From positions 28,992,501 through 29,056,500 of the forward strand of contig NC_059501.1 of NCBI RefSeq assembly GCF_914767665.1: DNA of 64,000 nt, written 5' to 3'. Positions within the stretch are counted from its first letter, which is position 1. Each line of letters opens with the position of its first letter. This DNA is from Harmonia axyridis (taxonomy: Eukaryota > Arthropoda > Insecta > Coleoptera > Coccinellidae). Below, one piece after another: positions 60,231 through 64,000 of this stretch. Under the pieces are notes generated by a model. That model did not search any database. It worked only from the letters and a program-made list of their open reading frames with translations, and was not told the origin of the DNA. The position numbers and the translations under genes are program-made.

Positions 60231-60953
60231 TTGCATTACCGAATTCAGGACTATGAAAATGTGTCCGTTCAACAGAGGTGTCCGTTAGTAGAGGTTTCAC
60301 TGTATTGCCAACAGGCCGAATCCAACAAAATTTCGCTAAAGGTTGCGCGCGGCGTGTATCAAATAATTGATGCTGGACTACAGGCCCAATTCATCTTCAA
60401 CGAACCAAGTCATATTTTCCTCAAGAATTTTAAGATTCACAAAAAAAATTTGTTCATACCCTTGATAGTCAATGGAAATCATTGGTGCGCTGTAGAAATC
60501 AATATTTCAAAGAGGGAATTCACATATCTGGATCCTTTTGGCGAAGAACTTTCCACAAGTATTTCATATTTGAAAAAGTTCATTACCTATTTAGAGAAAA
60601 GCGATCAATTGAATGAACTACAAAATGTTCACTGTTGGAAAATGATAAGTGAAAAACACATTGAGCAAAGGGATGCCTATAATTGTGGTATTTTTATTCT
60701 ATACTTCTTTAAACAGTTGATCAAAAATAAATCTCTCGATGAATATGCAGACATGAATGAATTACGAAAACAATACCAAAAAGATGTCCTCATATCTTCT
60801 ATGTCACTGAAAAACACTTGTCTCATCTGTGGTACTACTCGAGATGAATCATACAGACGGTGCAAATATTGTGTGAGAATATTTCACGAAAGATGTATGT
60901 TCGAAAACTTGATAAAGAATGATATGTGTGATCTATGCTTCCAATACAAGTGA
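60231..60953 (+). CDS. Ulp1-like cysteine protease with C-terminal PHD-like zinc finger (transposon-borne?)
   Basis: A 240-codon uninterrupted frame. The Ulp1/C48 core is complete: GNHWCAVEI (His84), YLDPFGEE (Asp101) and EQRDAYNCGIFIL (Gln146, Cys152), the His-Asp-Gln-Cys arrangement of SUMO-protease-like enzymes. The last 45 residues have C197-x2-C200, C211-x2-C214, H219-x2-C222 and C233-x2-C236, a C4HC3 PHD-type zinc finger. The first ~28 codons overlap a pogo/Tigger element end, so the true N terminus is probably a spliced exon; an acceptor, CCAACAG before 60315, would be in frame. The family is common in large DNA transposons and in genes derived from them; substrate and role are unknown. 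It sits between satellite arrays in opposite orientation. Confidence 0.75.
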   Translation: MHYRIQDYENVSVQQRCPLVEVSLYCQQAESNKISLKVARGVYQIIDAGLQAQFIFNEPSHIFLKNFKIHKKNLFIPLIVNGNHWCAVEINISKREFTYLDPFGEELSTSISYLKKFITYLEKSDQLNELQNVHCWKMISEKHIEQRDAYNCGIFILYFFKQLIKNKSLDEYADMNELRKQYQKDVLISSMSLKNTCLICGTTRDESYRRCKYCVRIFHERCMFENLIKNDMCDLCFQYK

Positions 60954-61249
60954 GGATTCTTATTAACGGAAGAATTATCCTTTTTAAGTATTTAATTGAT
61001 TATGGCTAATAGATTGGTAAACTATTCTATCTTCTCGATGTCTGAATATGATCAATAGAATTTCGTTTTGTTAACGCACTCTTGGATATGAGCTCGGAAT
61101 CAACAACCAATCCTGAGTTCATATAGTATTTATACGGCCTGAAACTGCGACAATAATCTTGTCCAGCAAATTAAGTTTTATGGACGACTTGATATTAGTT
61201 ACTGATCCTGCTACTCACAAAAACATATTTTCTTTCATCACGGTATGAT
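60954..61249. other. 3' flank of the protease ORF
   Basis: AT-rich. No polyadenylation signal stands out. Confidence 0.4.
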
Positions 61250-61620
61250 ATGAAAATGAAGCGTTCATTCATTACAGCATTTTCAATGCACACTTCTGAG
61301 CATAGGCCTCTTCCAAATTCTTCCACCTTGAACGATCTTGCGTCGAGACCATCCAGGTTTTTCCCGCATAAGCCGTTGGGTCATCTGAATGGGGGACGAC
61401 CAACATTGCGCTTGGTCTCTCGAGGACGCCACCCATGACGGCTACAGTCCATTTTATTTCGTCCCTTTGCAAAATGTCCCACCCAACGCCATTTCAGTCT
61501 CACTATACGGTTACATCTGACACCCCCGTTTGAGATTTTAAGTCTTAATTTCTAACTTTGTCTCGTCTAGTGATGCCCAATAGAGCGTAGATTTCATCGT
61601 CATATATCTTGCCAGTGACA
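61250..61620 (-). pseudogene. LINE (RTE-like) 3' end remnant
   Basis: The minus strand reads GKTWMVSTQDRSRWKNLEEA then YAQ, matching the R-W-x-D/W-x3-A-x-D-R-x-x-W-x-x-L-x-E-A-Y end of RTE-type ORF2, with a preceding KWTVAVMGG piece. Short, and the family assignment is from memory. Confidence 0.5.
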
Positions 61621-62189
61621 ACTATTCTGCTGAAGTGACATTTCTGCATAACTGAAGAGGAAAAATTAATTCAATTAACCATTACTTTATTATTTGTTAA
61701 TTTGTTTAACCGCATGTGATATTAGAATTTAATAGATGTTTTATGACAGGCGTTCACTTGGAATCCCATTGGGATGTAGAGGGACGTCTTTGATGTATTT
61801 TATTTTTATTACATAACCCACTGATCTACAAATTTTTAAATTTTCATTCGGTGGTATTAGTGTTCAATGCTTTTACCAGGTTTTTTGTTTATTTACCTTA
61901 TTATTCATATATTTTTTTCAGTTTTCATATTTTCCTTACATTATGTATTTGTATTTACACTGAAAATTTAATAAGGAAATTGATATTATTCATAGTTAGA
62001 ACACGGATAACTGATAAACTCTGGGTGATATACGTTTCAAACATAATTGTATTCGAAGCAGTTTACTTTAATATTTGTGTGCATAAATTACTAACATAAT
62101 TGTAACTCCTAATTCTACATCATAATCTATGCTATTGTATAATTTTTAAGAAATTTTTTTAAATTTTGCTACTAAAATTATCCACCAAC
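61621..62189. other. AT-rich spacer before satellite array 2
   Basis: No gene recognised; an 82-codon plus frame (61851-62099) looks like chance AT-rich sequence. Confidence 0.45.
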
Positions 62190-64000
62190 GACCTTCAATG
62201 GGTGTAGATAAATGCCGTATATGGAGTTGTTAGGTGCAATAACTTTTTGATAACACCTCCAAATTCGATCCCATGTATAGAAATAAGGAAAGATGGCAAA
62301 TTTGACACATTTGATGCCCCCCATGGGCCCCCTTGAGGTGTAAGTAAATGCCGTTTATGCAGTTCTTAGGCGCTATGGGTCCTGGATGACACCTCCAAAT
62401 TAGAATTTGATCCTATGTATAGTTTTCGAGAAACCTCAAATTTGACACATTTGATGCCCCCCATGGCCCCCCTTAAGGTGTAAGTAAATGCCGTATATGC
62501 AGTTATTAGGCGCTATGGGTCCTGGATGACACCTCCAAATTTGAATTTGATCCTATGTATAGTTTTCGAGAAACCTCAAATTTGACACATTTGATGCCCC
62601 CCATGGGCCCCCTTGGGGTGTAAGTGAATGCCGTTTATGTAGTTCTTAGGCGCTATGGATCCTGGATGACACCTCCAAATTTGAATTCGATCCTATGTAT
62701 AGTTTTCGAGAAACCTCAAATTTGACACATTTGATGCCCCCCATGGGCCCCCTTGAGGTGTAAGTAAATGCCGTTTATTCAGTTCTTAGGCGCTATGGGT
62801 CCTGGATGACACCTCCAAATTTGAATTCGATCCTATGTATAGTTTTCGAGAAACCAAATTTTTTATCTCATTTGATGCCCCCCATGGGCCCCCTTGAGGT
62901 GTAAGTAAATGCCGTATATGCAGTTGTCAGGCGCTATGGGTCCTGGAGGACACCTCCAAATTTGAATTCGATCCTATCTATAGTTTTCGAGAAACCGAAT
63001 TTTTTTATCTCATTTGATGCCCCCCAAGGACCCCCTTAAGGTGTAAGTAAATGCCATATATGCAGTTGTCAGGCGCTATGGTTCCTGGAGAACACCTACA
63101 AATTTGAATTCGATCCTATGTATAGTTTTCGAGAAACCTCAAATTTGACACATTTGATGCCCCCCATGGCCCCCCTTAAGGTGTAAGTAAATGCCGTATA
63201 TGCAGTTATTAGGCGCTATGGGTCCTGGATGACACCTCCAAATTTGAATTTGATCCTATGTATAGTTTTCGAGAAACCTCAAATTTGACACATTTGATGC
63301 CCCCCATGGGCCCTCTTGGGGTGTAAGTGAATGCCGTTTATGTAGTTCTTAGGCGCTATGGATCCTGGATGACACCTCCAAATTTGAATTCGATCCTATG
63401 TATAGTTTTCGAGAAACCTCAAATTTGACACATTTGATGCCCCCCATGGGCCCCCTTGGGGTGTAAGTGAATGCCGTTTATGTAGTTCTTAGGCGCTATG
63501 GATCCTGGATGACACCTCCAAATTTGAATTCGATCCTATGTATAGTTTTCGAGAAACCTCAAATTTGACACATTTGATGCCCCCCATGGGCCCCCTTGAG
63601 GTGTAAGTAAATGCCATATATGCAGTTGTCAGGCGCTATGGTTCCTGGAGAACACCTCCAAATTTGAATTCGATCCTATGTATAGTTTTCGAGAAACCTC
63701 AAATTTGACACATTTGATGCCCCCCATGGGCCCCCTTGAGGTGTAAGTAAATGCCGTTTATTCAGTTCTTAGGCGCTATGGGTCCTGGATGACACCTCCA
63801 AATTTGAATTCGATCCTATGTATAGTTTTCGAGAAACCTCAAATTTGACACATTTGATGCCCCCCATGGCCCCCCTTAAGGTGTAAGTAAATGCCGTATA
63901 TGCAGTTATTAGGCGCTATGGGTCCTGGATGACACCTCCAAATTTGAATTCGATCCTATGTATAGTTTTCGAGAAACCGAATTTTTTTATCTCATTTGAT
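62190..64000 (-). repeat. Satellite array 2, inverted, at least 13 units, continues past the window
   Basis: The same ~141-bp unit as array 1 on the opposite strand: TATAGTTTTCGAGAAAC, GACACCTCCAAATTTGAATT, GATGCCCCCCATGGGCCCCC and GGTGTAAGTAAATGCCGT. The first unit (62190-62330) is strongly diverged, as is the outer edge of array 1. Both A and B junction variants occur, and some units have GAATTTGATCC where array 1 has an EcoRI site. Confidence 0.97.

Noticed and set aside
60231..60314. Taking the ATG at 60231 as the true protein start
   Set aside because: The first 28 codons coincide with a pogo/Tigger-type element end; the coordinates are given as an ORF, but the start is doubtful.

Overview
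The window is animal nuclear DNA, almost certainly an insect and perhaps a beetle (inference). Conserved animal genes are split by GT-AG introns, the DNA is AT-rich, and introns and spacers are full of mariner, Tc1, hAT, Tigger-like, LINE and foldback elements. No rRNA, tRNA, CRISPR or bacterial-type operon was seen.

Layout, left to right. (1) 2-5167 (+): the 3' part of HRD1/synoviolin, the RING-H2 ubiquitin ligase of ER-associated degradation; its last intron holds a long foldback element with a hAT transposon inside it. (2) 7143-10695 (-): a complete nine-exon MLH1 (714 aa). (3) 11036-11340 (+): a small two-exon twin-CX9C gene, CHCHD7-like, head to head with MLH1 across about 340 bp. (4) 11.8-16.7 kb: decayed Tigger, Tc1/mariner-type and hAT-like elements. 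(5) 17295-30767 (-): a complete seven-exon ethanolaminephosphotransferase (EPT1/SELENOI, 391 aa) that ends before the selenocysteine site; its 9.1 kb third intron carries a LINE, a mariner and several MITEs. (6) 30.8-36.8 kb: spacer with a hAT MITE and a hAT remnant. (7) 36857-53518 (-): transcription factor AP-2, three clear coding exons plus a predicted three-codon first exon, with introns full of repeats. (8) 53.7-56.7 kb: MITEs, foldbacks and a Tc1 fragment. (9) 56.76-64.0 kb: two arrays of one ~141-bp satellite in opposite orientations (21 units, then 13 units running off the window). They flank 2.5 kb that holds an intact ORF joining a Ulp1-type cysteine protease to a PHD-like zinc finger.

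The five cellular genes are unrelated housekeeping or developmental genes and do not form a pathway. The most unusual part is the right end: a protease gene between inverted satellite arrays has the layout of a very large foldback transposon. Other notable structure: inverted-repeat elements carrying ACAGGGTG near their ends, two repeat families sharing one hairpin module, and a 38-bp hairpin flanked by an 8-bp direct repeat. All exon calls were made by eye from splice signals, reading frame and remembered family sequence; no alignment or transcript was available.
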